Assembly (NCBI GenBank): GCA_965240325.2
Contig: OZ251243.1
Span: forward strand, 806,001 to 870,000
Reading direction: 5' to 3'
Length of the DNA: 64,000 nucleotides
Origin: Rebecca billardiae RCC1528
Lineage: Eukaryota; Haptophyta
Both the position numbers and the translations under genes were made by a program. Positions 42,073 to 51,800 of the stretch are shown piece by piece. Under the pieces are notes generated by a model that saw only the letters and a list, made by a program, of their open reading frames with translations, had not been told where the DNA came from and did not search any database. Numbering within the stretch: the stretch's first letter is position 1; each line of letters starts with the position of its first letter.

Positions 42073-43995
42073 ATGCTGATTGCGTCTTGCCGCCGGTCGG
42101 CTGCTCCGGCCTGGAGGCGCGCGGCCCCCGCGGGGGCGCTCGTGACGCTCAGACGGTTTGATACGGCGCGACGCGCCCTCGCCCTCGCGCCTAGCTGCTC
42201 GCTCCTCGCTGTGGCCGCTCCGCGATGCGTGCGCGGGGCCGCGCTGCGGAGCGCCCCCGCCGCGCCACAGCCGCCGGCGGTTGTCGAGACGCCGGCGGAG
42301 ATGGCCGGCGAGAGGCCGGTCGCGCTCGGATGCCGGGCGTTGTGGCTAGCTCTCCTCTTCCTGCCCGCCCTGCTCGCCTCGCCGCTCGCGCTCCTCAGCG
42401 ACGAGCTGTGCGACGCATGGCTGTCGCTGCTCGTGCGCACGCTCGCATGCGCCGGGCCGTGCGCCATCAAGCTTGGGCAGTGGGCGAGCACGCGGCCGGA
42501 CATCTTCCCGCCGCGCGTGTGCCACGCGCTCGCGCAGCTTCACGAGAGCGTGCCGCCGCACCCCGCCGCGCTGACCCGCGCCGCGTGCGAGCGCGCCTTC
42601 GGGCCCGGCACGACCGACTCCCTGTGTGCCGACGGGATCACACTGGGGCCGGTGCTGGGCAGCGGCTGCATCGCGCAGGTGCACGCGGGCGAGCTGGCGG
42701 ACGGCACGCCGGTGGTGATCAAGGTGCTCCACCCCTCCGTCGCCCGCGTGTGCGCGCTCGACCTCGCGCTCCTCCGCGCCGCCGTGCGCGCGTTCGAATC
42801 GCTCACGCGCCGGCTGGACACGCGCTGGCTGGCAGCCGAGCTGGCAGTTGGGCAATTTGAGCTCTTCATGCTGCAGCAGCTCGACCTGCGGCGCGAGGCG
42901 GCGAACCTGGAGCGCTTCGCGCGCAACTTCGAGCACGTCGAGCCCGACGACGCCGTCCGGATCGTCTTCCCGCGCCCGATCCCCGGACTCGTGGCCTCGG
43001 AGGTGCTCGTGGAGACTCGGGTCGGAGGGCAGTCCCTGTCGCGGCTCCTGCTGCAGGGCGCGGCCGAGGCGCGGCGCGCGGGCGCGGGCGGCGGCGGGCG
43101 GCGGCGGGGTGGCGAGGGAGTCGCGCTCGCGCCGGGAGATGAGGCGCGGACGCCCGCCCGCCGCCCCTCGCCCGCCGCAGCCCCCGCCGCCGCGCCGCTC
43201 GGCCCTGCCGACGCGCTCGACGGCGCCGCCGGAGCGGCCGGCGGCGCGGCAGCGCTCACCGACGAGAAGAAGCGTCAGATCGCGCGCGCCGGCCTGCGCG
43301 CGTTCCTGCAGATGATCCTCGTGCACAACTTCGTGCACGCCGACCTGCACCCGGGCAACATCATGTGCGACCTCGACGCCGCCGCCGACGCGCACGAGCG
43401 GCCGCCTGCCGGCTCGGGCGCGCGCGCAGCCGCGACAGCGACGGGCGGCGGTGGCGGCGGCGCGAGGGGTCAGGTGACGCTCGGGTTTGTGGACGCCGGC
43501 CTGACGGTGGAGCTGAGCGCGCGGGACCGGCGCAACTTCATCGCCCTCTTCGAGGCGATCGCGCGCGGCGACGGCATGCGCGCCGGCCTGCTCATGGTCG
43601 ACAACGCGCGCGAGACCGCGTGCGAGCGCCCAGACGTGTTCGCCGCTGAGGTGAGCGAGCTCGTGAGACAGGCGCGCGCCTCGGAGCGAGGCCACTTCAA
43701 CCTGCAGCACGTCGAGCTGGGCGGGCTGCTCTCGCGCGTGCTCACCGCCGTGCGCGAGCACCGCGTGATGATCGAGCCGAACTACACCACGCTGATCGCC
43801 AGCATCGGCGTGCTCGAGGGCCTCGGCCGGCAGCTCGACCCAACCCTCGACATCTTCACCCTCGCGCTGCCCATGCTCGGCCGGCTCGCCATCAGCGAGG
43901 CGTTTGGCGGCGCCGCAGCGCGCCGCAGCCCAGCGCAGCCGAGCCACAACGCTGGCGCGTCGGCGCAGCCCGCGCCGACGCCGTTCAGCAGCTGA
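42073..43995 (+). CDS. ABC1K/UbiB atypical kinase, ADCK2-like
   Basis: A 640-aa atypical kinase of the ABC1/ADCK/UbiB family, whose members act in mitochondria or plastids on coenzyme Q and other quinone lipids. Diagnostic motifs: KxGQ (AIKLGQWASTRPD, about 132), the Ala/Gly loop GSGCIAQVHAG, the lysine strand PVVIKVLHPS, HADLHPGNIM (about 422) and VDAGLTVEL (about 474), where DAG replaces DFG as in ADCK2-type members. A Gly/Arg/Pro-rich insert (about 335-400) and a second Gly-rich insert before VTLGFVDAG lengthen the kinase lobe. The N-terminus is rich in Ala, Arg and Ser with few acidic residues, consistent with organelle targeting, and ALWLALLFLPALLASPLALL is a hydrophobic segment. The ATG at 42073 is the first in frame; a later start at about 42301 is possible. 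Confidence 0.9.
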   Translation: MLIASCRRSAAPAWRRAAPAGALVTLRRFDTARRALALAPSCSLLAVAAPRCVRGAALRSAPAAPQPPAVVETPAEMAGERPVALGCRALWLALLFLPALLASPLALLSDELCDAWLSLLVRTLACAGPCAIKLGQWASTRPDIFPPRVCHALAQLHESVPPHPAALTRAACERAFGPGTTDSLCADGITLGPVLGSGCIAQVHAGELADGTPVVIKVLHPSVARVCALDLALLRAAVRAFESLTRRLDTRWLAAELAVGQFELFMLQQLDLRREAANLERFARNFEHVEPDDAVRIVFPRPIPGLVASEVLVETRVGGQSLSRLLLQGAAEARRAGAGGGGRRRGGEGVALAPGDEARTPARRPSPAAAPAAAPLGPADALDGAAGAAGGAAALTDEKKRQIARAGLRAFLQMILVHNFVHADLHPGNIMCDLDAAADAHERPPAGSGARAAATATGGGGGGARGQVTLGFVDAGLTVELSARDRRNFIALFEAIARGDGMRAGLLMVDNARETACERPDVFAAEVSELVRQARASERGHFNLQHVELGGLLSRVLTAVREHRVMIEPNYTTLIASIGVLEGLGRQLDPTLDIFTLALPMLGRLAISEAFGGAAARRSPAQPSHNAGASAQPAPTPFSS

Positions 43996-44313
43996 GTCGG
44001 CGCTGGCGTGGCACCGCGGCACTGCAGCACTCAGCCTGGCGCCGCCGATTCACTTGCAGACTTGCTGCCGCACAGTTGCACAGCGGCGCCGCGCGCCGCG
44101 CGGCCCGCCGGCCCGGTCCCAACCGGTTCGTATTTAAAAAGTAAATAATCGTAACGAGTGGAGAACGGCCCGCGGTTGATTCGGTTGAACGCGAATTAAA
44201 ATAATATGATTGATAATAATAACTAGCTTAGTTATTATTATTATATTTTGAATATAATAATAAATTATTATTACTTTAAAACCGTCCTAAGACTGACCAG
44301 TGTCACAGTCAGT
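43996..44313. other. AT-rich intergenic region
   Basis: Bases 44130-44285 are strikingly AT-rich (AATAATATGATTGATAAT and similar) in contrast to the kinase gene. No coding potential was seen. Confidence 0.45.
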
Positions 44314-44462
44314 AGTGACCGTGTGATCAGCATCGGTTACGACGACTCCCTCACCCGCGGCCAACGCGCTCCAGCGACATCCTCCATTAACTCCATTCAG
44401 TACTTCGACAGACGAATCAGGAGAGCTGCGCCCTCGTGCCTGTGTCTTTAAATCATAGAATT
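44314..44462 (+). repeat. 149-bp direct repeat, copy 1
   Basis: Matches 46915-47060 base for base by eye except for one 3-bp indel (CTCCAGCGACATCC here, CTCCGACATCC there). It runs from AGTGACCGTGTGATCAGCAT to TTTAAATCATAGAATT. One frame encodes SDRVISIGYDDSLTRGQRAP and continues to a stop (YFDRRIRRAAPSCLCL). Confidence 0.95.
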
Positions 44463-45604
44463 AGTCAGTGACTCCCGCGGCCCGTGAGTGACCGTTCCCG
44501 GAGGCGGAGTGGCCGGACAGTCCGTTGGCAGCGGATCACCGCGGATGCAGCGCAGGATCGTGATAACAGAGATCGAATAGATCGATATTCGATCGTCGAT
44601 CGGGCTACGACAGTCTGATGACTGATGAGTTACACCGTCGGCCATGGCGCAGCATGACCAGGCCCGCCGCCCGCCCGGGGGCACGGTGACGACTGACGGT
44701 TGGCGCGCGCGCCGCCGGCGCGCGGCGCGCGCCCCGGGGCGCGCGCATCGGACTCGTATATACGACGGACACGGTCACGGTAGCTACGGCTTAAACCGTA
44801 ACGCTAACATCAGTAACATGCAGTAAGCTACTACCGACACGCGACACGCGGTACCGAGTGTAGTCTCACTACTCTCTGACCGGCGCGGACCCGCCGGGGT
44901 GCCTCAGCCGCACCGGCCACTGCTACTCTCCGACCGCGACTCAGTCTCAGAGTTATCTCCGTAGTAAGTAAGTCTCGGTCCGAGACCGCGGAGTGGCGGC
45001 AGCCGAACTGAGTATAACGGAACTTGCCAAGTCACACAGTGTGACCGAGTCATGCGACTCATGCCCACCGCCGTCCGTCAGACGTCCGTCTGCGTCACTG
45101 TCATCTGTTGAGTGAGACGACCGAGCGTCACTGGCACCGTCAGGCACTGGGCCTGGCAGGCCGAGTGCGGGTCCACGCCGTCCACGGGCGCACGGGGTAC
45201 GCACGCGGCACGGGGTGACTGACACCGCTAACACGGCCAGGGCTCAGGCCCTCAGTCAGGCCCGAGGCCGGCGGGCCGTGGCCGCCGCTCGCGGCGGCGT
45301 GTCTGCATAACAAGTCGGTTGACGTCGACTGACTCCGCATCGGCGGTATCCTCGCCTGCCGGCATACCGCTCACTGCCAGGCTCGAGCCAGGCGGTTGCC
45401 CTCCCGCCCCGCCACAACCGCCGCGAACGCCTCAGCCATCGGATGGACAGCTTATGGCACAGCGCCGCTGCTCCATATCGGTATAGCATCGACGGAGCAG
45501 TGCCTTGGGTGTGGTCTGGGCCATTGGGTCAGTCAAACACGCCTGAGGCGCCAGCAGCACGAGCGGGTACTCGCCTGCCCGGTGTGAGCCGTCCGACCAT
45601 GCTA
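44463..45604. other. Intergenic, no gene recognised
   Basis: A 1.1-kb mosaic of GC-rich and mixed sequence between repeat copy 1 and the pyruvate carrier gene. Short frames show no domain. Confidence 0.35.
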
Positions 45605-45996
45605 CTACAGGTTGTACTCGTGTCGCAACTTCTTCTGCAGCTGATAGATCCCTGTCGCGCCCACAAAGATGTTCACAGTCATGAGGTTGTAGTTCACAGG
45701 CACGATCTGTGTCGCATACCGCGCCCAGATGACGCCGGTGGACGCGAGCGCGGCGGACTGCGGCAGGGAGATGAGCTCCGCTGGTCGGTTGATGTCGGCA
45801 ATGCCCGCGATCACGAGGCCCCACTGCGCGCGCGAGCGGATCAGCGGTGCGCTCGGGGATGAGCCAGGGCGAAAGGGGGGCTGGGGTGGGGGGGCGTGCG
45901 TCCGCGGTGCGTGCACACCTTCATCGCAGGGGCCCAGAAGAAGACGGTCTTCGGGCCCGCCGGATGGTTCATAAACTTCGCGAACGACGACGACAT
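45605..45996 (-). CDS. MPC2: Mitochondrial pyruvate carrier subunit 2
   Basis: A 98-aa protein in two exons: 45919-45996 and 45605-45823, phase 0, with a 95-bp intron. Exon 1 reads MSSSFAKFMNHPAGPKTVFF then WAPAMK, and exon 2 starts WGLVIAGIADINRP, which exactly rebuilds the MPC signature across the junction. Further landmarks are ISLPQSAALASTGVIWARYA, VPVNYNLMTVNIFVGATGIY and QLQKKLRHEY. MPC subunits are small inner-membrane proteins with two or three helices that pair to import pyruvate into the mitochondrial matrix. The NYNL motif and C-terminal length favour MPC2 over MPC1. Slightly shorter than animal MPC2 because the N-terminal extension is brief. Confidence 0.93.
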
Positions 45997-46129
45997 CCCG
46001 CCACTCGTCGGCCCTACGCAGCCGACTACTAGCCGTCGCGGTCGCCGCTTCGCGCCCGCGAGGAGGCACCACCCGGACGCACGGCTGAGAATCCGGAGGC
46101 GAATTCTATCATGCAACCAACTATGCGTC

Positions 46130-46567
46130 CCACACAACCTGTGGGGCGTGCCGCCCGCGCCGCCTGTGCCGCCCGCGCCGCCCGCCGCTGCGCGCCGCCC
46201 TGCTCCTCAGCCGGCCGACCAACAGGCGGCGGACCCCGCCGGCCCGGAGGCGGAGGAGCCCGAGGGGGAGGGTTCGGACGATGCCATCCCGCCACCCCAG
46301 CCACCAACCGCGGCCGCGCCGTCGGACGGGCCCGAGGTGCAACAGGCCAGGCCGGCGCTCGGGGAGTCCAACTACCGCCTGGTCCTGCCCCCCGGCGCCG
46401 CGGCAGCCGGCAAGCGCGCGGCGACCGAGCCGTCCACGCCGGCGGAGGAGGATGGGCCCTCCTCCGCTGGCGGGAGCGACGCCAAGCCGGCCAAGCAGGC
46501 TCGCACCGCGTCCCTCGGCGACCCCCCCCGTGACCTGGCTGCCGCCGCGCCGCAGTCGCTGGCGTAG
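46130..46567 (+). CDS. Possible coding fragment, Pro/Ala- and acid-rich
   Basis: Open frame ending at 46567 with WGVPPAPPVPPAPPAAARRP, ADQQAADPAGPEAEEPEGEG, LGESNYRLVLPPGAAAAGKR and GGSDAKPAKQARTASLGDPP. The composition resembles a disordered nuclear protein tail. There is no in-frame ATG in the fragment, so it would need an upstream exon, which I could not place. It may also be a remnant of a gene interrupted by the repeats on either side. Confidence 0.3.
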   Translation, partial: PHNLWGVPPAPPVPPAPPAAARRPAPQPADQQAADPAGPEAEEPEGEGSDDAIPPPQPPTAAAPSDGPEVQQARPALGESNYRLVLPPGAAAAGKRAATEPSTPAEEDGPSSAGGSDAKPAKQARTASLGDPPRDLAAAAPQSLA

Positions 46568-46633
46568 AGCCGCGCGCGGCGCTGGCGCGCCAGACGCGCC
46601 CGGTTGGGCAGCGCAGGCACCCTCAGCGGCCAG

Positions 46634-46757
46634 GACGACGACTTCCTCAACGGCAAGGGCGACGACTTCCTCTGCGGCCAGGGCGACGACTTCCTCAACG
46701 GCAAGGACGACGACTTCCTCAACGGCAAGGGCGACTACTCCCTCAACTCGGCAAGGC
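46634..46757 (+). repeat. Tandem 24-bp repeat encoding DDFLNGKG units
   Basis: Five imperfect units of GACGACTTCCTCAACGGCAA-GGGC. One frame reads GDDFLNGKGDDFLCGQGDDF and onward, faintly like the Ca-binding GxGxDxL nonapeptide but with an 8-residue period and too few units. No start codon is visible in that frame. Confidence 0.7.
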
Positions 46758-46914
46758 CACTAGGCCGCGCACACCGGCCCGGGCGACCACATCCACTACC
46801 TGCACTACGGCATCAACTTGAACAGCCTCGGACGACGACGACACGGGCAACTACATGATGACCAAGGCCGACGACGACTGCAAAACAGCGGCATCCCCGG
46901 GCGCCTACTACCTC

Positions 46915-47060
46915 AGTGACCGTGTGATCAGCATCGGTTACGACGACTCCCTCACCCGCGGCCAACGCGCTCCGACATCCTCCATTAACTCCATTCAGTA
47001 CTTCGACAGACGAATCAGGAGAGCTGCGCCCTCGTGCCTGTGTCTTTAAATCATAGAATT
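46915..47060 (+). repeat. 149-bp direct repeat, copy 2 (146 bp)
   Basis: Near-identical to 44314-44462, same strand, 2.6 kb away; lacks 3 bp. The flanking sequences are unrelated on both sides. Confidence 0.95.
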
Positions 47061-47336
47061 GGTCTATGGACTATGGGTAACTGCCAGTACTAGCTAGTAC
47101 TCAAGTGTGCACGTTAAATCATAGTAAACTGTAGTAGTATGGGGGTAGTTTCCGAGGAAGGCAGAGAGGCTCTCAAAAGGCGAGATGGGCAGGCGCTACT
47201 CACCACTGCCGCCGCCGCGCTGGAGAGTTCTTCAGCGCGTTGCCCAGCATCCAGACTCCAAGCTTGCCGAACCCGCCACCGGCATCTGGAGTGTCCGCTG
47301 GCACAACATCCCCGGGCGCGCGCGTGACGAAGGGCG

Positions 47337-47978
47337 ATGGTGTTCTGCTGCTTCTCCGATCAGCCGCCGAATAACGTCAAGGCACGCGGCGCCTCAGGCG
47401 CTCGCAATGGCGCCCTGCTCGACAAGCAGAACAACCCGAACGAGTTCGCCGTCGGCCTGAAGAATGCGTGCTGCAAGGACCCGTGCTGCTGCTGCGGCAC
47501 GATGATTGGCATGGTGTGCGGCCTGTCCTCGTGCTACTTCCGAAAGAAGGTGCTCGACACGTATGGGAACGGCATTGAGGACTACGTCTGCTGCCAAGGC
47601 TACGTCCCCAAAGTCTGCTGCATCGACTTCCCCAACATGTGCCAGGGGAACGGATGCGCACTGTGCTGCGAGGGCTGCTGCTGCCCCTTCTTCAGTCTCT
47701 CGATCGCGCGGCTGCACCTGATGGACGCGAAGCAGGTGCGCCCCGACCCGATGGACTGGCAGATTATCGCCTTCTCGAACTGCTGCCAGATCCTCAGCTG
47801 CTTCTGCGACATCCTGGCGTGCTTCGTCCCCGAGCTCGAGCAGCTCGCGGAGATCATCGACTGTATCGCCGATGCGATCACTTGCAGCGTCGCCGGCTGC
47901 ATGGGCGCGCAGATCAACTATGAGATCAAGACGGGGGGCGGGGGCGCCGCGCCGCAGCAGATGGATCGCGCTTACTAG
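47337..47978 (+). CDS. Cysteine-rich (poly-Cys cluster) small protein
   Basis: A 213-aa single-exon protein with about 28 cysteines, many in clusters: MVFCCFSDQ, ACCKDPCCCCGTMIGMVCGL, DYVCCQGYVPKVCCIDF, CALCCEGCCCPFFSLSIARL, NCCQILSCFCDILACF. Half-hydrophobic stretches around the clusters suggest membrane association or palmitoylation, and the layout is reminiscent of PLAC8-like cysteine-rich proteins without a clear PLAC8 motif. The ATG at 47337 is well placed and the C-terminus ends TGGGGAAPQQMDRAY. The even spread of conserved-looking residues (NEFAVGLKNA, MDAKQVRPDPMDWQ) suggests a real conserved family. The function is unknown; metal handling or membrane scaffolding is speculation. Confidence 0.75.
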   Translation: MVFCCFSDQPPNNVKARGASGARNGALLDKQNNPNEFAVGLKNACCKDPCCCCGTMIGMVCGLSSCYFRKKVLDTYGNGIEDYVCCQGYVPKVCCIDFPNMCQGNGCALCCEGCCCPFFSLSIARLHLMDAKQVRPDPMDWQIIAFSNCCQILSCFCDILACFVPELEQLAEIIDCIADAITCSVAGCMGAQINYEIKTGGGGAAPQQMDRAY

Positions 47979-48864
47979 GCGATCCGTGCCTACGGGACTC
48001 TGCGCCGGAGTCCGCACGGACTCTGCGCCGGGCGCGGCTCACCGCTCCAGCGGGCTGGCGCACTCATTGGACGCCAGCCCTTGCGCGGTGCCAGCAGTGC
48101 GACCGCGGTCGTCGCCTGTCGGCTCAGACGGCAGTGCCGGCCAGCTCCGCCTGATCCGCGTGGTCATGGCCGAGGCGCGGCGCGGGCCCGCCGTGCACCC
48201 GATCAGTCTCTCGCAGGCTCCGCGCTACGCGGACCGTGTCCGAGCCGCACGGTGCTGGCAGCTGCCCGGCGCGAGAGTCCCGGCCGTCCGGACAGTCCGA
48301 CTCCCGTCGCGGACCCGTCGCCGGTTTGATTCGCAGTCGGACCGGTCGAGTGACGTGCTGGCTGCGGGTCGGTGCAGCCGGTTTCACTGACGAGTCTGGC
48401 CGCTGACGCTGTTCATGTGACGCGAGCCCGCGTGGCCGTGCTCGGGGCTCATGGATAGCGGCCCGTTCCGGCTGGCCTAGCCAGCGGCTTGGGCATCGAC
48501 TTAAAGCGACTTATTCGTGTGATCGTGCTCGCGCCCGTTGCAACCGCTCCGGGGACCAGACCCGGACCGGGATTCGAGAACCTGTGGCGAAGAGTGCAGC
48601 TTTGAATTCCTCATAGATAGGCTTCAAGGTAATACAAATGCGCCGATTAAAATGATGCTGTGCAAACGCCGAGTACCATTAATCATCCAATTGGTCACAT
48701 TATAAGCGGGTACAACGTACCCGCTGGTAAGGAGGGGGCCCAATGGAGACACCTCATGTCGACTTATTGGTAGTCGTCGACACACGACGAAAGATACGCA
48801 AGCTTGCCCGGCCTCCTGACAAAGGTAACGTGCGATCGAGAGCGCAGAGTGGTGGCTCCCCAGG
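47979..48864. other. Intergenic, 5' region of the receptor-like gene
   Basis: No gene was recognised in 886 bp. The last 200 bp before the start codon are less GC-rich (48600-48780). The promoter of the next gene should lie here. Confidence 0.4.
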
Positions 48865-51800
48865 ATGGGGAAGCGCGCGTCGCGGACACGCGTGGGTGAC
48901 GCCGCGCGCGGCGGCAGCCACGCACAAGGCTGGTCGGGTAGGAGACGAGGACAACCGTCTCTCCTCGCCGCCTGCGTGCTCGCTGTGCTCTGCGCGGGCC
49001 TTCCTGCCGCGGCTCAGGACCCGTCGCCGCCGCCGAGCCCGCCGCCGAGCCCGCCGCCGAGCCCGCCGCCGAGCCCGCCGCCGAGCCCGCCACCGTCGCC
49101 ACCACCGCCAAGCCCGCCTCCGAGCCCGCCGCCGAGCCCTCCGCCGAGCCCGCCTCCGAGCCCGCCGCCGAGCCCGCCACCTTCGCCACCACCGCCGAGC
49201 CCGCCGCCGAGCCCGCCGCCGAGCCCACCGCCGAGCCCGCCGCCGAGCCCGCCGCCGAGCCCGCCGCCGAGCCCGCCACCGAGCCCGCCGCCGAGCCCGC
49301 CGCCAAGTCCGCCGCCGAGCCCGCCGCCGAGCCCGCCACCGAGCCCGCCGCCAAGCCCGCCACCGAGCCCGCCACCGAGCCCGCCGCCCTCGCCACCACC
49401 GCCGAGCCCGCCGCCGAGCCCGCCGCCCTCGCCGCCACCGAGCCCGCCGCCGAGCCCGCCACCGAGCCCGCCGCCGAGTCCACCACCGTCGCCACCACCG
49501 CCGAGCCCGCCACCGAGCCCGCCGCCCTCGCCGCCACCCTCGCCGCCGCCGAGCCCGCCGCCATCGCCGCCGCCATCGCCGCCGCCGAGTCCGCCGCCAT
49601 CGCCACCACCGAGCCCGCCGCCCAGCCCGCCACCCAGTCCGCCGCCCAGCCCGCCGCCGCCGAGCCCACCGCCAAGCCCACCGCCGAGCCCACCGCCGAG
49701 CCCACCGCCACCCTCGCCCCCGCCATCGCCGCCGCCGTCGCCGCCCCCGAGCCCTCCGCCGCCGTCACCTCCACCTTCGCCGCCGCCAAGTCCGCCGCCG
49801 AGCCCGCCGCCAAGCCCGCCGCCGAGCCCGCCGCCCAGCCCACCGCCGTCCCCGCCACCGCCAAGCCCTCCACCATCGCCTCCACCGAGCCCGCCGCCGA
49901 GCCCACCGCCGAGCCCGCCGCCCTCGCCACCACCAAGCCCGCCGCCGAGCCCGCCGCCCTCGCCGCCGCCGAGCCCGCCGCCGAGCCCGCCGCCGAGCCC
50001 GCCGCCGAGCCCGCCGCCGAGCCCGCCGCCGAGCCCGCCACCGCCAAGCCCGCCACCGAGCCCGCCGCCATCGCCGCCACCCTCGCCGCCACCGAGCCCT
50101 CCGCCGCCCTCACCGCCACCCTCACCGCCGCCGAGCCCGCCGCCGAGCCCGCCACCGTCGCCACCGCCGAGCCCGCCGCCCAGCCCCCCTCCCTCGCCAC
50201 CGCCCAGCCCCCCTCCCTCGCCACCGCCTAGCCCGCCGCCGAGCCCCCCGCCGAGCCCGCCGCCACCCTCGCCCCCGCCCTCGCCCCCGCCATCGCCGCC
50301 ACCGTCACCGCCGCCCAGTCCCCCTCCCTCGCCACCGCCCAGCCCGCCGCCGAGCCCGCCGCCATCACCGCCGCCGAGCCCGCCGCCGAGCCCGCCACCG
50401 AGCCCGCCACCGTCACCACCGCCAAGCCCTCCGCCGAGCCCGCCGCCATCACCACCACCACCGAGCCCACCGCCCAGCCCGCCGCCGAGCCCGCCGCCAT
50501 CACCGCCGCCGAGCCCGCCGCCGAGCCCGCCGCCGTCGCCACCACCGAGCCCGCCGCCGTCGCCTCCGCCGAGCCCGCCGCCGAGCCCACCGCCTAGCCC
50601 GCCACCGTCACCACCGCCAAGCCCGCCGCCGAGCCCACCGCCATCACCGCCGCCGCCCAGCCCGCCGCCCAGCCCGCCGCCCAGCCCGCCACCCAGCCCG
50701 CCGCCAAGCCCGCCGCCCAGCCCGCCTCCGTCGCCACCGCCATCACCGCCGCCCAGCCCACCGCCGAGCCCGCCGCCGAGCCCGCCGCCCAGCCCGCCAC
50801 CGTCACCACCGCCAAGCCCGCCACCGAGCCCGCCGCCATCACCGCCGCCGCCCAGCCCGCCGCCCAGCCCGCCGCCGAGCCCGCCACCCAGCCCGCCTCC
50901 GAGCCCGCCGCCCAGCCCGCCTCCGTCGCCACCGCCATCGCCGCCGCCCAGCCCACCGCCGAGCCCGCCGCCGCGCCCGCCGCCGTCGCCGCCGCCCAGC
51001 CCGCCGCCCAGCCCACCACCCAGCCCGCCGCCCAGCCCGCCGCCCAGCCCACCTCCATCGCCGCCGCCCTCACCACCGCCCAGCCCACCGCCCAGCCCAC
51101 CGCCCAGCCCGCCGCCGAGCCCACCCCCATCACCGCCGCCATCGCCACCGCCGAGCCCGCCACCGAGCCCGCCGCCCAGCCCGCCGCCCAGCCCGCCGCC
51201 GAGCCCGCCGCCGAGTCCGCCGCCCTCGCCGCCGCCATCACCGCCGCCGAGCCCGCCGCCATCGCCACCACCGAGCCCACCGCCGAGCCCTCCGCCATCG
51301 CCGCCACCTTCACCGCCACCCTCGCCGCCGCCCTCGCCGCCGCCCTCTCCGCCGCCGAGCCCTCCGCCAAGCCCGCCGCCATCGCCACCGCCATCACCGC
51401 CGCCGAGCCCGCCGCCATCGCCACCACCGAGCCCGCCGCCATCGCCACCGCCGAGCCCGCCGCCGAGCCCGCCGCCGAGCCCGCCGCCGAGCCCGCCGCC
51501 GAGCCCGCCGCCGAGCCCGCCGCCGAGCCCGCCGCCGTCGCCGCCGCCGAGCCCGCCGCCCAGCCCGCCGCCCAGCCCGCCGCCGAGCCCGCCGCCGAGC
51601 CCACCGCCCTCGCCGCCGCCATCACCGCCGCCGAGCCCGCCGCCATCGCCACCGCCGAGCCCGCCGCCATCGCCACCGCCGAGCCCGCCGCCGAGCCCGC
51701 CGCCGAGCCCGCCGCCGAGCCCGCCGCCGAGCCCGCCGCCGAGCCCGCCGCCGAGCCCGCCGCCGTCGCCGCCGCCGAGCCCGCCGCCGAGCCCGCCGCC

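Noticed and set aside
46634-46757. RTX-type calcium-binding protein
   Set aside because: Period is 8 rather than 9 residues, only five units, and no start codon or secretion signal.
44314-47060. The 149-bp direct repeats as LTRs of a retrotransposon
   Set aside because: No TG...CA ends, no primer-binding site or polyprotein between them, and the interval holds a normal pyruvate carrier gene.
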